From NCBI RefSeq assembly GCF_018613675.1, contig NZ_JAGGPQ010000011.1:186001-250000 (forward strand): DNA of 64,000 bases, in the 5' to 3' direction. Below are positions 42,687-52,520 of this stretch, in pieces. The notes under the pieces are model-generated. The model did not search any database, was not told the DNA's origin, and saw only the letters and a list, made by a program, of their open reading frames with translations. This stretch comes from Arthrobacter sp. ISL-85 (GTDB lineage: Bacteria; Actinomycetota; Actinomycetes; Actinomycetales; Micrococcaceae). Both the position numbers and the translations under genes were made by a program. Every line of letters begins with the position of its first letter. Positions within the stretch are counted from its first letter, which is position 1.

Positions 42687-42779
42687 CGCACCAGCCTACC
42701 CGTGGCAACAGGCGTGCCCGTCTAGAGTTGGACCGTTGGCTGCGCCAGAACATGGCCCGGATCCCGCAGAAGGAGCACC

Positions 42780-43673
42780 ATGAAGCCGTTGATTGACGTT
42801 CCCGGCCTTGAAGCCAGGCTTGCCGCCGGGCACCGGACCGTCCTGCTGGATGTGCGCTGGGTGCTGGGCGATCCGCACGGCCGTGACCACTACCTTGCGG
42901 AGCACCTCCCGGGCGCGGTGTTCGTTGACCTGGCCACGGAGCTTGCGGATCCCGCCGTGCCGGACCGGGGCCGGCACCCGCTGCCGTCCCGGGACCAGTT
43001 CCAGGCGGCTGCCCGCCGCTGGGGCATTCGGAACGGCGACGTGGTGGTTGCCTACGATGACAGCGCGAACATGGCAGCCGCCAGGCTGTGGTGGATGCTG
43101 CGGGACGCCGGTTTCACCGAGGCCTACCTGCTCGACGGCGGTCTGGGCGCCTGGCGCGCCGCCGGCCTGCCGCTCGAGCCGGGTCCCGTCCAACCCGCCC
43201 CCGGTGACGTCGAGCTGGGCAGTGGTCAGATGCCCGTGGCCGACGCCGGTGCTGCCGCCACCTGGCCGCACGGCGGCCTGTTGCTGGACGCGAGGGCGGG
43301 GGAGAGGTACCGGGGCGAGATTGAACCGGTCGATCCCCGCGCAGGCCACATCCCTGGAGCGGTCAGCGCGCCCACAGCGGCGAATGTGGACCACGGTGGC
43401 CGGTTCCTGCCGCCTGCGGAGCTTCGGCGGAGGTTCGAATCCCTTGGTGTCCGGGACGGCCGGCCGGTCGCCGTCTATTGCGGCTCCGGCGTCACGGCAG
43501 CCCACGAGGTGGCCGCCCTGGAACTCGCCGGGTTCTCCGCCGCCCTCTACCCGGGCTCCTTCTCGGAATGGTCAAACCGCCCCCACCTGCCGGTTGCCAC
43601 CGGCCAGGAACCAGGGGACGGCGTGGCCCCGGGTGGAAACTCCGCAGCAGCGGGGGGTAGCGTCGCACTATGA
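42780..43673 (+). CDS. Tandem-rhodanese sulfurtransferase
   Basis: A 297-aa protein of two rhodanese domains. The N-terminal one lacks the cysteine; the C-terminal one has active Cys234 in YCGSGVT, close to the CG(S/T)GVT(A) loop of 3-mercaptopyruvate sulfurtransferases. GAAGGAG lies 5 nt before the ATG. It heads a three-gene unit with overlapping starts (alcohol dehydrogenase, HIT) and is divergent from cds1, so the two sulfur enzymes may be functionally linked. Confidence 0.9.
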   Translation: MKPLIDVPGLEARLAAGHRTVLLDVRWVLGDPHGRDHYLAEHLPGAVFVDLATELADPAVPDRGRHPLPSRDQFQAAARRWGIRNGDVVVAYDDSANMAAARLWWMLRDAGFTEAYLLDGGLGAWRAAGLPLEPGPVQPAPGDVELGSGQMPVADAGAAATWPHGGLLLDARAGERYRGEIEPVDPRAGHIPGAVSAPTAANVDHGGRFLPPAELRRRFESLGVRDGRPVAVYCGSGVTAAHEVAALELAGFSAALYPGSFSEWSNRPHLPVATGQEPGDGVAPGGNSAAAGGSVAL

Positions 43674-44839
43674 CTCCAGGACGTCCCGTACCACCGCCCC
43701 TTGCCCATTCCATCCCAGCCGCCGATGAACCCACGGCCACGGAAGCCGAAGCCGGAGGCACCGGCGTGCGCGCCGCAGCCTACGGTGCAGTGTCCGGAGA
43801 CAGCGGCCTGGTACCGCTGACAGTCGCCAGGCGCGCCCCCAAACCGGACGACGTGGAGATCGCCATCGAGTTCTGCGGGCTCTGCCATTCAGATGTCCAC
43901 GCGACCCGCGGAGAATGGGGCGGCCAGGCGTACCCCTTGGTCCCCGGCCACGAAATCGTGGGAACGGTCAGCAGGACTGGGTCGAACGTCACCGGCTTCG
44001 CAGTGGGCGACCGCGTGGGCGTGGGCTGCATGGTGGACTCCTGCCGGGAGTGTGAAAGCTGCCTTGACGGCCTTGAGCAGTACTGCGAAAACGGGATGAC
44101 CGGAACCTATGGAGCAAAGGACCGGCGGAACGGCGACGCCATCACCCAGGGCGGATACTCGTCGTCCATCGTGGTGGACCGACGCTACGTCCTGCGCGTA
44201 CCGGAATCGCTGGATCCGGCCGCCGTCGCGCCCCTGCTGTGTGCCGGCGTCACCACCTTCTCGCCGCTGCGGCACTTCGATGTGGAGGAAGGCGACGTGG
44301 TGGGCGTCGTGGGGCTTGGCGGGCTGGGCCACATGGCCGTCAAGCTGGCCAAGGCCATGGGGGCGAAGGTGGTGGTGTTCACCACCTCGGAATCGAAGGT
44401 TGCGGCTGCCCTTGAGCTGGGGGCCGATGAAGTTGTCCTGTCCCGGGACGAAGCGGCCATGGCCGCCGCGAACCGCACCATCGACCTCATCATCGATACC
44501 GTGGCGGCGCCGCATGACCTGAATCCCCTCTTCCGCACCCTGCGCGTGGACGGAGCGCTGTTCCAGCTGGGGCTGCCCTCCGAGGCCATGCCGCCGGTCA
44601 ATCCGGGCGCCCTGATCCGGCGCCGGATCGCCTATGCAGGGTCGCTGATCGGAGGCATTGCCGAAACGCAGGAAATGCTGGACTTCTGCGCTGAGCACGG
44701 CGTGGTTGCCGACATTGAGATGGTGGCCGCCGACCAGCTGAATGAAGCCTACGACCGGATGGTCGCTGGAGACGTCAAGTACCGGTTTGTGCTTGACACC
44801 AGCACGCTGCAGGCAGCCGACCAGGAGGCAGACGCATGA
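43670..44839 (+). CDS. NAD(P)-dependent zinc alcohol dehydrogenase (AdhC/YahK-like)
   Basis: A 389-aa cinnamyl-alcohol-dehydrogenase-type enzyme: CGLCHSDVH, GHEIVG, structural cysteines in CRECESCLDGLEQYC, GGYSSSIVVD, and nucleotide site GLGGLGHMAVK. Such enzymes usually reduce aldehydes with NADPH. It carries an N-terminal extension of about 30 Pro/Ala/Glu-rich residues, so the true start may be later, although ATG 43670 overlaps the upstream stop. Confidence 0.9.
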   Translation: MTPGRPVPPPLAHSIPAADEPTATEAEAGGTGVRAAAYGAVSGDSGLVPLTVARRAPKPDDVEIAIEFCGLCHSDVHATRGEWGGQAYPLVPGHEIVGTVSRTGSNVTGFAVGDRVGVGCMVDSCRECESCLDGLEQYCENGMTGTYGAKDRRNGDAITQGGYSSSIVVDRRYVLRVPESLDPAAVAPLLCAGVTTFSPLRHFDVEEGDVVGVVGLGGLGHMAVKLAKAMGAKVVVFTTSESKVAAALELGADEVVLSRDEAAMAAANRTIDLIIDTVAAPHDLNPLFRTLRVDGALFQLGLPSEAMPPVNPGALIRRRIAYAGSLIGGIAETQEMLDFCAEHGVVADIEMVAADQLNEAYDRMVAGDVKYRFVLDTSTLQAADQEADA

Positions 44840-45264
44840 GCACACTTTTCACCAGGATCCTGAAGGGCGAAATTCCCGGCCGCTTCGTGTGGCGCGAGGA
44901 TGACGTTTCGGCGTTCCTGACCACCGGCCCGCTTGCCGACGGCCACACACTGGTGGTCCCCACCGAAGAAGTGGACCGCTGGACGGACGCCCGGCCGGAG
45001 ACCGTTGCCAAAGTCATGGAAGTGGCACGGCGGATCGGTGCGGTCCAGGTGGACATCTTCGGTGCCAGGCGGGCCGGGCTGATCGTGGCGGGCTACGAGG
45101 TCAACCACCTGCATGTGCACGTGTGGCCGTCGCAGAGCATGGCCGACTTCGACTTCGGCTCGGCGGACCAAAACCCGGACCCGGCGGTGCTGGACGCCAA
45201 CGCCGAAAAGCTCCGCGAAGGCCTTCGCGAAGCCGGTTACGGGGAGTTCGTTCCCGCCGCGTAG
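44836..45264 (+). CDS. HIT-family nucleotide-binding hydrolase
   Basis: A 142-aa histidine-triad protein: H91-L-H93-V-H95 in NHLHVHVWP forms the active site; TRILKGEIPGRFVW is the usual N-terminal motif. Members hydrolyse AMP-lysine, ADP-ribose or dinucleoside polyphosphates. ATGA overlap with the dehydrogenase gene. Confidence 0.92.
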   Translation: MSTLFTRILKGEIPGRFVWREDDVSAFLTTGPLADGHTLVVPTEEVDRWTDARPETVAKVMEVARRIGAVQVDIFGARRAGLIVAGYEVNHLHVHVWPSQSMADFDFGSADQNPDPAVLDANAEKLREGLREAGYGEFVPAA

Positions 45265-45306
45265 CGGCGTGGCGTCGCCTGGGTCTCCAGCCTTCAGGCC
45301 GGGCAC

Positions 45307-48300
45307 TCAGGCCGGGGCCAGCGCCTTGTTGAGCACGGTCCGGATCCGCTTCTCCGACACGGAGTAGGCAGTACCAAGTTCGACGGCGAACAGGCTCACC
45401 CGGAGCTCCTCGATCATCCAGCGCACCTGGGTTAACTCCCGTCCGGCACGCCGTCCAGGCAGCAGCGCTGACACGGCATCGTCGTAGTCGTCCTCGAGCC
45501 GCTGCACGACTGCCATGTTCAGGGCGTCCCGCTGCACGTTCCCGGGCAGGCGTTCCAGCCGCTTTTCGACGGCCGCCAGGTACCGCGGGAGCTGGCTGAG
45601 CTGGGCGTAGCCCGTGCGTGCCACAAAACCCGGATACACCAGCTGTTCCAGCTGGGTTTTGACGTCGTTCAGCGCGCTGATCAGGGCCAGGCTGGTGGTG
45701 CCCTTGAGCTGCTTTTCGATCCGGCGGGTGGTGGCCAGGATACGTTCGACGACGGCGGTGACCGTGAAGACGGTATCGATCAGTTCAGCGCGGACCAGTT
45801 CATACAGAGCGTCAAACGTCTGGCGGTCCCACGGCAGTTCCGGCGGAGTGAGCTTGTCGATGGCCGCCAGTGCGCAGTCGGCGATCAGGGCCGTCACCGA
45901 ACCGTGGGGATTCTGGCTGAAGGTGAGTTTCTCGGTGTTGCTCAGGTGCTCCAGGACGTAGCGGTCCGGCGCCGGAACGCGCAGTGCCAGCAGCCGGATC
46001 ACACCGCCGCGCATGGCATCGAGCTGTTCCTCTGCCGTCTGGAACACGCGCAGTGACACCGACTGGCCGTGGTCCACCAGTGCTGGATATCCGGTAATCG
46101 TGTGGCCTTTGACCATGCTGCTCACCTGGCGCTCGATGGTGCCGAAGGTCCACTCGGTCAGGCCTTCCTGCTCCTTGAACCCTGCCGCGGCAGGGACCCC
46201 CGCCACTCCCGGGGCCGCCGGCTGGCGGGCCGGCAGCCCGCCGTCGGACGCCTTTCCGTTCCGGTTCTGCCCGTTCCTGCCCGCGCCCGGCGCGGTGGAG
46301 GCCGGGGTGGCACCGAGCGATTCGGCAATCGCGCGCCGCGTGGCAGGGGCCAGCTCTTCCTGGAGGCCGCCGAGGTCCTTGCCCTCGCCCAGGACCTTGC
46401 CTTTGCTGTCCACCACCTTGAAACTCACACGGAGGTGCGGGGGGACGGCGTCCCAGTTCCAGGAACCGGGCGGGATGACCGCGCCCCGGATCCGCCGCAG
46501 CGCAAGCTCCAAGGAAGGCTCCAGCTCGTCCTTGGCGGGATCGAAGTCGGACTCGAGGACCGCCACCGCCTGCCGGGCAACATCGGGCGCGGGGACGAAG
46601 TTTTTCCGGACCTGCTTCGGCAGCGACTTGATCAGGGCGGTCACCAGCTCCACCCGCTGGCCGGGGATCAGCCACCGGAACGGGGCGTCGTCCAGCTGGT
46701 TGAGGAACAGGACCGGGACTTCGGCAGTGACGCCGTCTGACGGGTCGGGGACAGACCCCGGTGCCACCGGATGGAATTCATACGTCAGCGGAAGCTCAAA
46801 ACCCTTGTGCAGCCAGGTTTTTGGATAGGCGGATAGGTCCAGGTCATCGGCGTCGTCGCTGAGCAGCAGCGACTTGTCGTAGTCCAGGAGGTCCGGGTTC
46901 TCCCTGCGGGCATCCTTCCACCACTTGTCGAAGTGCCGCTCGGAGACCACGTCGGGTCCGATCCTGGCGTCGTAGAACTCAAACAGCGTCTCGTCGTCCA
47001 CCAGCAGGTCCCGGCGGCGCATGCGGGCCTCGAGTTCCTCCACCTCGTGCAGGAGGGCCCGGTTGCGGTGGAAAAACTTGTGGTGGGTGCGCCAGTCGCC
47101 TTCCACCAGGGCATGCCGGATGAAGAGTTCGCGTGCCACTGCCGGATCCACCCGGCCATAGTTGATCCGCCGCTGGGCGATGATGGGAACACCGTAGAGG
47201 GTGACTTTCTCGTAGGCCATAACGGCGCCCTGCTTGGTGGACCAGTGCGGCTCGCTGTAGCTGCGCTTCACCAGGTCAGGCGCCACTTGCTCGGCCCACA
47301 GGGGATCGAACCTGGCGGCCACCCGGGCCCACAGCCGGCTGGTCTCGACCAATTCGGCTGCCATGACGAACGTGGGGGATTTCTTGAACAGTGCCGATCC
47401 GGGGAAGATCGCGAAGCGGCTGCCCCGGGCACCGGCGTATTCGCGCTTGCGTTCGTCCAGGATGCCAATGTGGCTCAGGAGCCCGGAAAGCAGGCTGATG
47501 TGGATTCCCTCATGGTTGCCCACGGGGTCCGCCAGGCGCTTACTGTCCAGGGCGATCCCCAGCGGGCGGGCGAGCTGGCGCAGCTGGGTGAAAAGGTCCT
47601 GCCATTCCCGCACCCGCAGGTAGTTGATGAATTCCGCACGGCACAGCCGGCGGAAGGCCGACGACGACAGCTCCTGCTGCTTCTCCTGCAGGTAGTTCCA
47701 GAGGTTGAGGTAGCCGGTGAAGTCGGAATTCTCATCGCGGAAGCGGTTGTGCTTTTCCGCGGCCAGCTGCTGCTTGTCGGTGGGCCGTTCGCGCGGGTCC
47801 TGGATAGTGAGGGCTGCTGCCAGGACCATGACTTCCCGGACGCAGCCCCGTTTTCCGGCTTCCACGATCATGCGGCCCAGGCGGGGATCCACGGGCAGCT
47901 GGGCGAGCTTCTGTCCGACGGCGGTGAGGCCGCCGCCGTTCGGCCCGCCCCGGCCGCCGGCCGCTTCAGGCTTGCCGGCGTTGCCTTGGGCGCGCGGGGG
48001 AGCCAGGGCGCCCAGCTCGCGAAGGAGGGTGACGCCGTCGTTGATCGCCCGGGTTTCCGGCGGCTCGACAAAGGGGAAGTCTTCAACGTCCTTGGGCCCT
48101 CTAGCCACGCCCATGGCGGTCATCTGGAGGATGACGGCGGCGAGGTTGGTCCGCAGGATTTCCGGGTCGGTGAACCGGGGCCGGGACTCGAAGTCCTCCT
48201 CGGAATACAGTCGGATGGCGATGCCGTCGGAGACGCGGCCGCAGCGGCCCGAGCGCTGGTTTGCCGACGCCTGCGAAACGCGCTCGATAGGCAGCCGCTG

Positions 48301-49299
48301 GACTTTGGTGCGGTGCGAATACCGGGAAATGCGGGCCGTACCGGTATCGATGACGTACTTGATGCCCGGAACCGTCAGTGAGGTTTCCGCCACGTTGGTG
48401 GCCAGGACGATCCGGCGCTTGCTGCCGGGGTGGAACACCTTGTGCTGCTCCTGCAGGCTCAGGCGGGCAAAAAGAGGAAGGATCTCGGTGTTTGCCAGCC
48501 TGCGGTTGGACTGGATGCGGGCCTGCAGCGCTTCAGCGGCATCCCGGATTTCACGTTCGCCGGAGAAGAACACCAGGATGTCCCCCGGTGCTTCCGCCGC
48601 CAACTCATCCACGGCATCGCAGACCGCATCCAGGGGGTCGCGGTCCTCTTCGAGTTCATCGTCCGAGGCCTCTTCCTCATCCGTGGCCGGCTGCGAGAGC
48701 GGACGGTAGCGGATTTCCACGGGATAGGTCCGGCCGGAAACTTCAACAATGGGCGCAGGATCTTCCGGGCTGCCGAAGTGGTTGGCGAACCTTTCCGGAT
48801 CAATGGTGGCCGAGGTAATGATGACCTTCAGGTCCGGCCGCTGCGGGAGGACCCGCTTGAGGTAGCCCAGAATGAAGTCGATGTTGAGGCTGCGTTCATG
48901 CGCCTCGTCAATGATGATGGTGCTGTACTTGCGCAGCAGCTTGTCCCGCTGGATCTCGGCGAGCAGGATGCCGTCGGTCATGAGCTTGACCTTGGTCGCT
49001 TTGCTTACCTCGCCCGTGAAACGGACCTGGAAGCCCACTTCCTGGCCGATTTCGACGCCGAGTTCCTCTGCGATGCGCTCGGCCACCGTCCGGGCTGCCA
49101 GCCGCCGGGGCTGGGTGTGCCCGATCAAGCCCTTCTCGCCAAGTCCCAGTTCCAGGCACATCTTGGGGATCTGGGTGGTCTTCCCGGAGCCGGTCTCGCC
49201 GGCGATGATGGTCACCTGGTTGGCGGCGATTGCGGCCATCAGGTCCTCGCGGCGCTCGGAAACCGGCAGCTCGGCGGGATAGGAGATATGAAAAGTCAT
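45307..49299 (-). CDS. hrpA: ATP-dependent RNA helicase HrpA
   Basis: A 1330-aa DEAH-box helicase: Walker A GETGSGKT at 34-41, IIIDEAHERS, SATIDPERF, then QRSGRCGRVSDG (motif VI). HA2 and OB-fold regions follow, and the large HrpA-specific C-terminal domain (DUF3418) fills the last 600 residues. Full length, no breaks. HrpA resolves ribosomes stalled or collided on mRNA in E. coli. TAGACT lies 10 nt before the ATG on the minus strand. Confidence 0.95.
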   Translation of the reverse strand: MTFHISYPAELPVSERREDLMAAIAANQVTIIAGETGSGKTTQIPKMCLELGLGEKGLIGHTQPRRLAARTVAERIAEELGVEIGQEVGFQVRFTGEVSKATKVKLMTDGILLAEIQRDKLLRKYSTIIIDEAHERSLNIDFILGYLKRVLPQRPDLKVIITSATIDPERFANHFGSPEDPAPIVEVSGRTYPVEIRYRPLSQPATDEEEASDDELEEDRDPLDAVCDAVDELAAEAPGDILVFFSGEREIRDAAEALQARIQSNRRLANTEILPLFARLSLQEQHKVFHPGSKRRIVLATNVAETSLTVPGIKYVIDTGTARISRYSHRTKVQRLPIERVSQASANQRSGRCGRVSDGIAIRLYSEEDFESRPRFTDPEILRTNLAAVILQMTAMGVARGPKDVEDFPFVEPPETRAINDGVTLLRELGALAPPRAQGNAGKPEAAGGRGGPNGGGLTAVGQKLAQLPVDPRLGRMIVEAGKRGCVREVMVLAAALTIQDPRERPTDKQQLAAEKHNRFRDENSDFTGYLNLWNYLQEKQQELSSSAFRRLCRAEFINYLRVREWQDLFTQLRQLARPLGIALDSKRLADPVGNHEGIHISLLSGLLSHIGILDERKREYAGARGSRFAIFPGSALFKKSPTFVMAAELVETSRLWARVAARFDPLWAEQVAPDLVKRSYSEPHWSTKQGAVMAYEKVTLYGVPIIAQRRINYGRVDPAVARELFIRHALVEGDWRTHHKFFHRNRALLHEVEELEARMRRRDLLVDDETLFEFYDARIGPDVVSERHFDKWWKDARRENPDLLDYDKSLLLSDDADDLDLSAYPKTWLHKGFELPLTYEFHPVAPGSVPDPSDGVTAEVPVLFLNQLDDAPFRWLIPGQRVELVTALIKSLPKQVRKNFVPAPDVARQAVAVLESDFDPAKDELEPSLELALRRIRGAVIPPGSWNWDAVPPHLRVSFKVVDSKGKVLGEGKDLGGLQEELAPATRRAIAESLGATPASTAPGAGRNGQNRNGKASDGGLPARQPAAPGVAGVPAAAGFKEQEGLTEWTFGTIERQVSSMVKGHTITGYPALVDHGQSVSLRVFQTAEEQLDAMRGGVIRLLALRVPAPDRYVLEHLSNTEKLTFSQNPHGSVTALIADCALAAIDKLTPPELPWDRQTFDALYELVRAELIDTVFTVTAVVERILATTRRIEKQLKGTTSLALISALNDVKTQLEQLVYPGFVARTGYAQLSQLPRYLAAVEKRLERLPGNVQRDALNMAVVQRLEDDYDDAVSALLPGRRAGRELTQVRWMIEELRVSLFAVELGTAYSVSEKRIRTVLNKALAPA

Positions 49300-49359
49300 G
49301 GCTGCAGACAGTCTACTGCCGTACGGAAAGGCTCCTCATCCGGTTCCTGCCCGCCGTCC

Positions 49360-49695
49360 TCAGGCAGGGCCGTTGGCATCCCCGGGACGGGATCCGGCGG
49401 CCGCTTCTTCGGCGGCGGCCCGTGCGGTGTCGACCAGGACGCGCCATGGGCCGGTGAGGGCATGTTCGGGCAGGGCAGCCCTGCGCTGCCCTGCCGTGAT
49501 GGAGTAGATGAAGCGGTCCGGCTGGGGCGCCTCGAAGGCCGCGGCGGCTGCCCGTGGAGTACTGGGAACCGCATCCCACGGGCAGGCCTCCACAAGGGGC
49601 TGCCACTGGCTGAGGTCGTTGTCCGTCTGGGCGTCCACCGTCCACACGCGCGTGATTGCCGCGATCCCGCCGGTGCGCTCCACCTTGATCTTCAT
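49360..49695 (-). CDS. Emfourin-type inhibitor of M4 protease
   Basis: A 111-aa soluble protein starting MKIKVERTGGIAAITRVWTVD with a later PDRFIYSITAGQ and LPEHALTGPWRVLVD. The layout and its place just 3' of an M4 protease gene match protealysin inhibitors of the emfourin family. It would bind the protease in the cytoplasm and block its active cleft. The C-terminal 20 residues are Ala-rich and unconserved in appearance. Confidence 0.8.
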   Translation of the reverse strand: MKIKVERTGGIAAITRVWTVDAQTDNDLSQWQPLVEACPWDAVPSTPRAAAAAFEAPQPDRFIYSITAGQRRAALPEHALTGPWRVLVDTARAAAEEAAAGSRPGDANGPA

Positions 49696-49755
49696 GGCCT
49701 GGCCCCTGGGCTTCCATACGGCCCGGAGCCAGCGAGTGGGCCGCCGGGGCAGTGG

Positions 49756-50808
49756 TTAAACCTTGACCTTTACAGTTTCCCACGCCGCCCCTACGGCGTC
49801 ATGCTCGGGGGATTCCTGCCCGAAAAGAGCGCCGGCAGCGCGCACGGTGGCACGGGCGAAGACGCTGAACGTGGCTGAGGCCGGCAGGGAACCGTTGGTC
49901 AGGGTCTCGTACCAAATCCGGCCCGGCGCATCCCACGCATAGCCGCCCAAGGCCTCCGCCACCAGGTAGAAGGCGCGGTTGGGGATACCGGAGTTGATGT
50001 GGACGCCGCCATTGTCTGCGCTGGTCCGGACATAGGAGTCCATGGAGTCAGGCTGCGGATCCTTGCCCAGGACATCGTCGTCGTACGCAGTCCCGGGGGC
50101 TTTCATGGACCGCAGGGCCCGCCCCTGGACCTTGGGCGTAAAGAGGCCTTCCCCGATCAGCCAGCTGGCCTGCGCTGCGGACTGGTTCTTGACGTACTGC
50201 TCAACAAGCGAGCCGAAGACGTCGGACATGGATTCGTTCAGGGCGCCGGCCTGGTTCCGGTAAGCAAGCCCGGCCGAGTACTGGGTGACCCCGTGTGCCA
50301 GTTCATGTCCAATGACGCTCACCGACTTTGTGAACCTTTCGAAGACCTCGCCGTCGCCGTCACCGAAGACCATCTGGCTGCCGTTCCAGAAAGCGTTGTC
50401 GTACAGCTTGCCGAAATGCACCGTGGCATCAAGCTTCAGCCCGCGTCCGTCCACCGAATCCCGCCCGAAGGCCTCGGCATAGAGCCGGTGCGTAGCCCCC
50501 AGCCCGTCGTAGGCTTCATCGGCGGCGGCATCGCCGGTGGCGGTTCCGCCTTCTTTGCGGACGAGATTGCCCGGCAGGGTTTCGTCCCCGCCGGCATCAT
50601 AGATGGCGCGCTTGACCGGCCCGGGTTTTACGTCCCGCAGGCCTGGCGGGAGGGCCGGAACTGCCTGGGAACGTGCAGCCTGGAACGATTCGACGTGGCC
50701 CAGTGCTTTCCGGGCGGCACCTGCCGCGGATGAGAACTCCGGCGAATCCTGCTGCGCCAGCCGCTGCAGCATGTACGGCGGAATGATTGAACAGAATGGA
50801 ACGAGCAT
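49756..50808 (-). CDS. Protealysin-like M4 metallopeptidase
   Basis: A 350-aa thermolysin-family peptidase with HELAH (His168, Glu169, His172), downstream GALNESMSDVFG giving the third zinc ligand, and the catalytic His region DNGGVHINSGIPN. It has no signal peptide; instead the N-terminus carries CSIIPPYML, the PPY motif of short protealysin-type propeptides. ATG 50808 has GAGGGGG 6 nt upstream, better than the TTG at 50823. Paired with the inhibitor gene 60 nt downstream, it forms an M4 protease/emfourin module, so the enzyme probably works intracellularly or by nonclassical release. Confidence 0.92.
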   Translation of the reverse strand: MLVPFCSIIPPYMLQRLAQQDSPEFSSAAGAARKALGHVESFQAARSQAVPALPPGLRDVKPGPVKRAIYDAGGDETLPGNLVRKEGGTATGDAAADEAYDGLGATHRLYAEAFGRDSVDGRGLKLDATVHFGKLYDNAFWNGSQMVFGDGDGEVFERFTKSVSVIGHELAHGVTQYSAGLAYRNQAGALNESMSDVFGSLVEQYVKNQSAAQASWLIGEGLFTPKVQGRALRSMKAPGTAYDDDVLGKDPQPDSMDSYVRTSADNGGVHINSGIPNRAFYLVAEALGGYAWDAPGRIWYETLTNGSLPASATFSVFARATVRAAGALFGQESPEHDAVGAAWETVKVKV

Positions 50809-50934
50809 GGCGTACCCCCTCAACTAGGTGGATTCAGCCTACGAGGGGCCACTGACAATGACCGGGATGCCGCGGCCACGAATTCCGGAGCCTCCCGGAC
50901 GGCTGCAGCGGGCTGAGCTGGGTACGGTAGGCGC

Positions 50935-51885
50935 ATGGCTGAAACCGAAAAGCGAACCAAGTCCAGTTCCACCCTGCTGACGGTCATCATCGCCTTCGTT
51001 GCGAATGTGCTCGTGGCGGCGGCGAAGTCGGTTGCCGCCGTCCTTTCAGGCTCAGCCTCGATGGCCGCGGAGGCAGCGCACTCCTGGGCAGACACCGGGA
51101 ACCAGGTGTTCCTGTTCTTCGCGGAGCGGCGGTCTGCCCGGCCCCGGGACGAGAGCCATCCCATGGGATATGGCCGGGAGGCCTACGTCTGGTCGATGTT
51201 CGCCGCATTCGGCCTCTTTACTGCCGGGGCAGTGGTGTCCATCATGCACGGCATCCAGGAGATCATCGCTCCTGAGCCGGCGGCGGACTTCATGGTGGCC
51301 TACGTGGTGCTGGCCGTGGCTTTCGTCCTCGAAGGAATCTCGTTTATCCAGGCCTTCCGCCAGACCCGGAAGGCAGCGCACGAAATGGAACGGCACACCC
51401 TCGAACAGGTCCTCATCAGCTCAGATCCCACCCTGCGCGCAGTCTTCGCGGAGGACGCCGCGGCCCTGATCGGCCTCGTCATGGCGTTCGTGGGCGTGTT
51501 CCTGCACCAGGTCACCGGATCACCGCTGCCGGACGCGATCGGTTCGATCGCCGTCGGAGTGTTGCTCGCCGTCGTCGCCGTCATCCTGATCGACCGCAAC
51601 CGGCGTTTCCTGGTGGGCCAGGGCGTAACTCCGGACATCGAGCGGTCCATGGCCCGGCGGGTACTGGAGCACCGCGATATAGCCCGGCTCACCTACCTGC
51701 ACCTGGAATTCGTCGGCCCGCGCAAGCTGTACCTCGTGGCGGCAGTGGACCTCGAGGGGGACCACCCGGAGCATGAGGTGGCGGTGGTCCTGCGCCGGAT
51801 CGAGCGCGAGCTGGAGGATCACGAAACGGTTGAGGAAGCGGTGCTGACCCTGGCGACCCTTGACGAGGCAGCCCTGCACTTCTAA
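50935..51885 (+). CDS. Cation diffusion facilitator transporter
   Basis: A 316-aa CDF-family protein: six hydrophobic segments (about 15-215), metal motifs AAHSWADTGNQ in TM2 and FAEDAAALIGL in TM5, and a cytoplasmic ferredoxin-like C-terminal domain (about 225-316). It exports Zn2+, Fe2+, Mn2+ or Co2+; the motif is not the strict HD/HD of zinc exporters. TACGGT ends 6 nt before ATG 50935, suggesting leaderless translation. Confidence 0.9.
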   Translation: MAETEKRTKSSSTLLTVIIAFVANVLVAAAKSVAAVLSGSASMAAEAAHSWADTGNQVFLFFAERRSARPRDESHPMGYGREAYVWSMFAAFGLFTAGAVVSIMHGIQEIIAPEPAADFMVAYVVLAVAFVLEGISFIQAFRQTRKAAHEMERHTLEQVLISSDPTLRAVFAEDAAALIGLVMAFVGVFLHQVTGSPLPDAIGSIAVGVLLAVVAVILIDRNRRFLVGQGVTPDIERSMARRVLEHRDIARLTYLHLEFVGPRKLYLVAAVDLEGDHPEHEVAVVLRRIERELEDHETVEEAVLTLATLDEAALHF

Positions 51886-51937
51886 CCGGCACAACCTGCC
51901 GGAACACCAGCTACGGCGGGCAAGCGGTGAAACGAAG

Positions 51938-51973
51938 AAACCCCCGCAGCTTCCTCTGAAGCGGCGGGGGTTT
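51938..51973. terminator. Bidirectional terminator between CDF gene and tRNA-Arg
   Basis: AAACCCCCGC / GCGGGGGTTT, a 10-bp perfect stem, with an inner GCTTC/GAAGC pairing. It serves both the CDF gene and the tRNA on the opposite strand. Confidence 0.88.
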
Positions 51974-51978
51974 ACTTG

Positions 51979-52051
51979 TGCCCTCGATAGGATTCGAACC
52001 TACGACCTTCTGCTCCGGAGGCAGACGCTCTATCCCCTGAGCTACGAGGGC
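51979..52051 (-). tRNA. tRNA-Arg (anticodon CCG)
   Basis: Minus strand: acceptor GCCCTCG pairs with CGAGGGC; D-arm GCTC...GAGC; anticodon stem-loop CTGCCTCCGGAGCAG with CCG anticodon; T-arm TCGTAGGTTCGAATCCTATCGA. CCA is not encoded. It reads CGG codons. Confidence 0.97.
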
Positions 52052-52160
52052 AATCAGGGTATCCGGCCGTTCCCGGCGGGACGTCCTAGAGCTTAGCAGG
52101 AAGGTGGCCCGCAAGGGAAAACCACCACCGGGACCAGCCCTGGACAGTGCGGAAGCAGCC

Positions 52161-52520
52161 TCAGTAGCCCGAGAAAGGGTCCGCGCGGACCCGGCGCGCC
52201 CGCACGCCTGGCTGCGCTCCGGAGGGATGCAACGCTTGCGGGGGAACCGGAGACGTAGACCTCCCGCCCGGCAATATCCGCGACCAGCGCCGCAAGCGCC
52301 TTTCCGTCCAGGCGGCCCTCCCCACCAGGGCCTCCGGCAGACGCGGAGGCCAGGCCGGCGGGCGGCTCGGAGCCATCCGCCAGCCGCACCAGGACATGGA
52401 CGCCTGAATTCCGGAGTTCTTCCACGTAGGCCACCTCATCAGCGCTCCTTACCAGCAGCAGGAGCGGCCGGGAACATTCTCTCCAGGCCACCTGCCGGGC
52501 GCGGCTGCCGGATTCTTTGC
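52161..52520 (-). pseudogene. C-terminal remnant of an FAD/NAD-binding oxidoreductase
   Basis: Minus-strand frame ARQVAWRECSRPLLLLVRSADEV...LVRLADGSEPPA...DGKALAALVADIAGREVYVSGSP resembles the NAD-binding half of ferredoxin-reductase-type flavoenzymes. The expected end RVRADPFSGY-stop is found at 52161-52190 but in another frame, so one extra base (or two lost) lies near 52191-52200. The FAD-binding N-terminal part is absent: argS begins on the other strand at 52549. This is a decayed 3' fragment. Confidence 0.65.
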
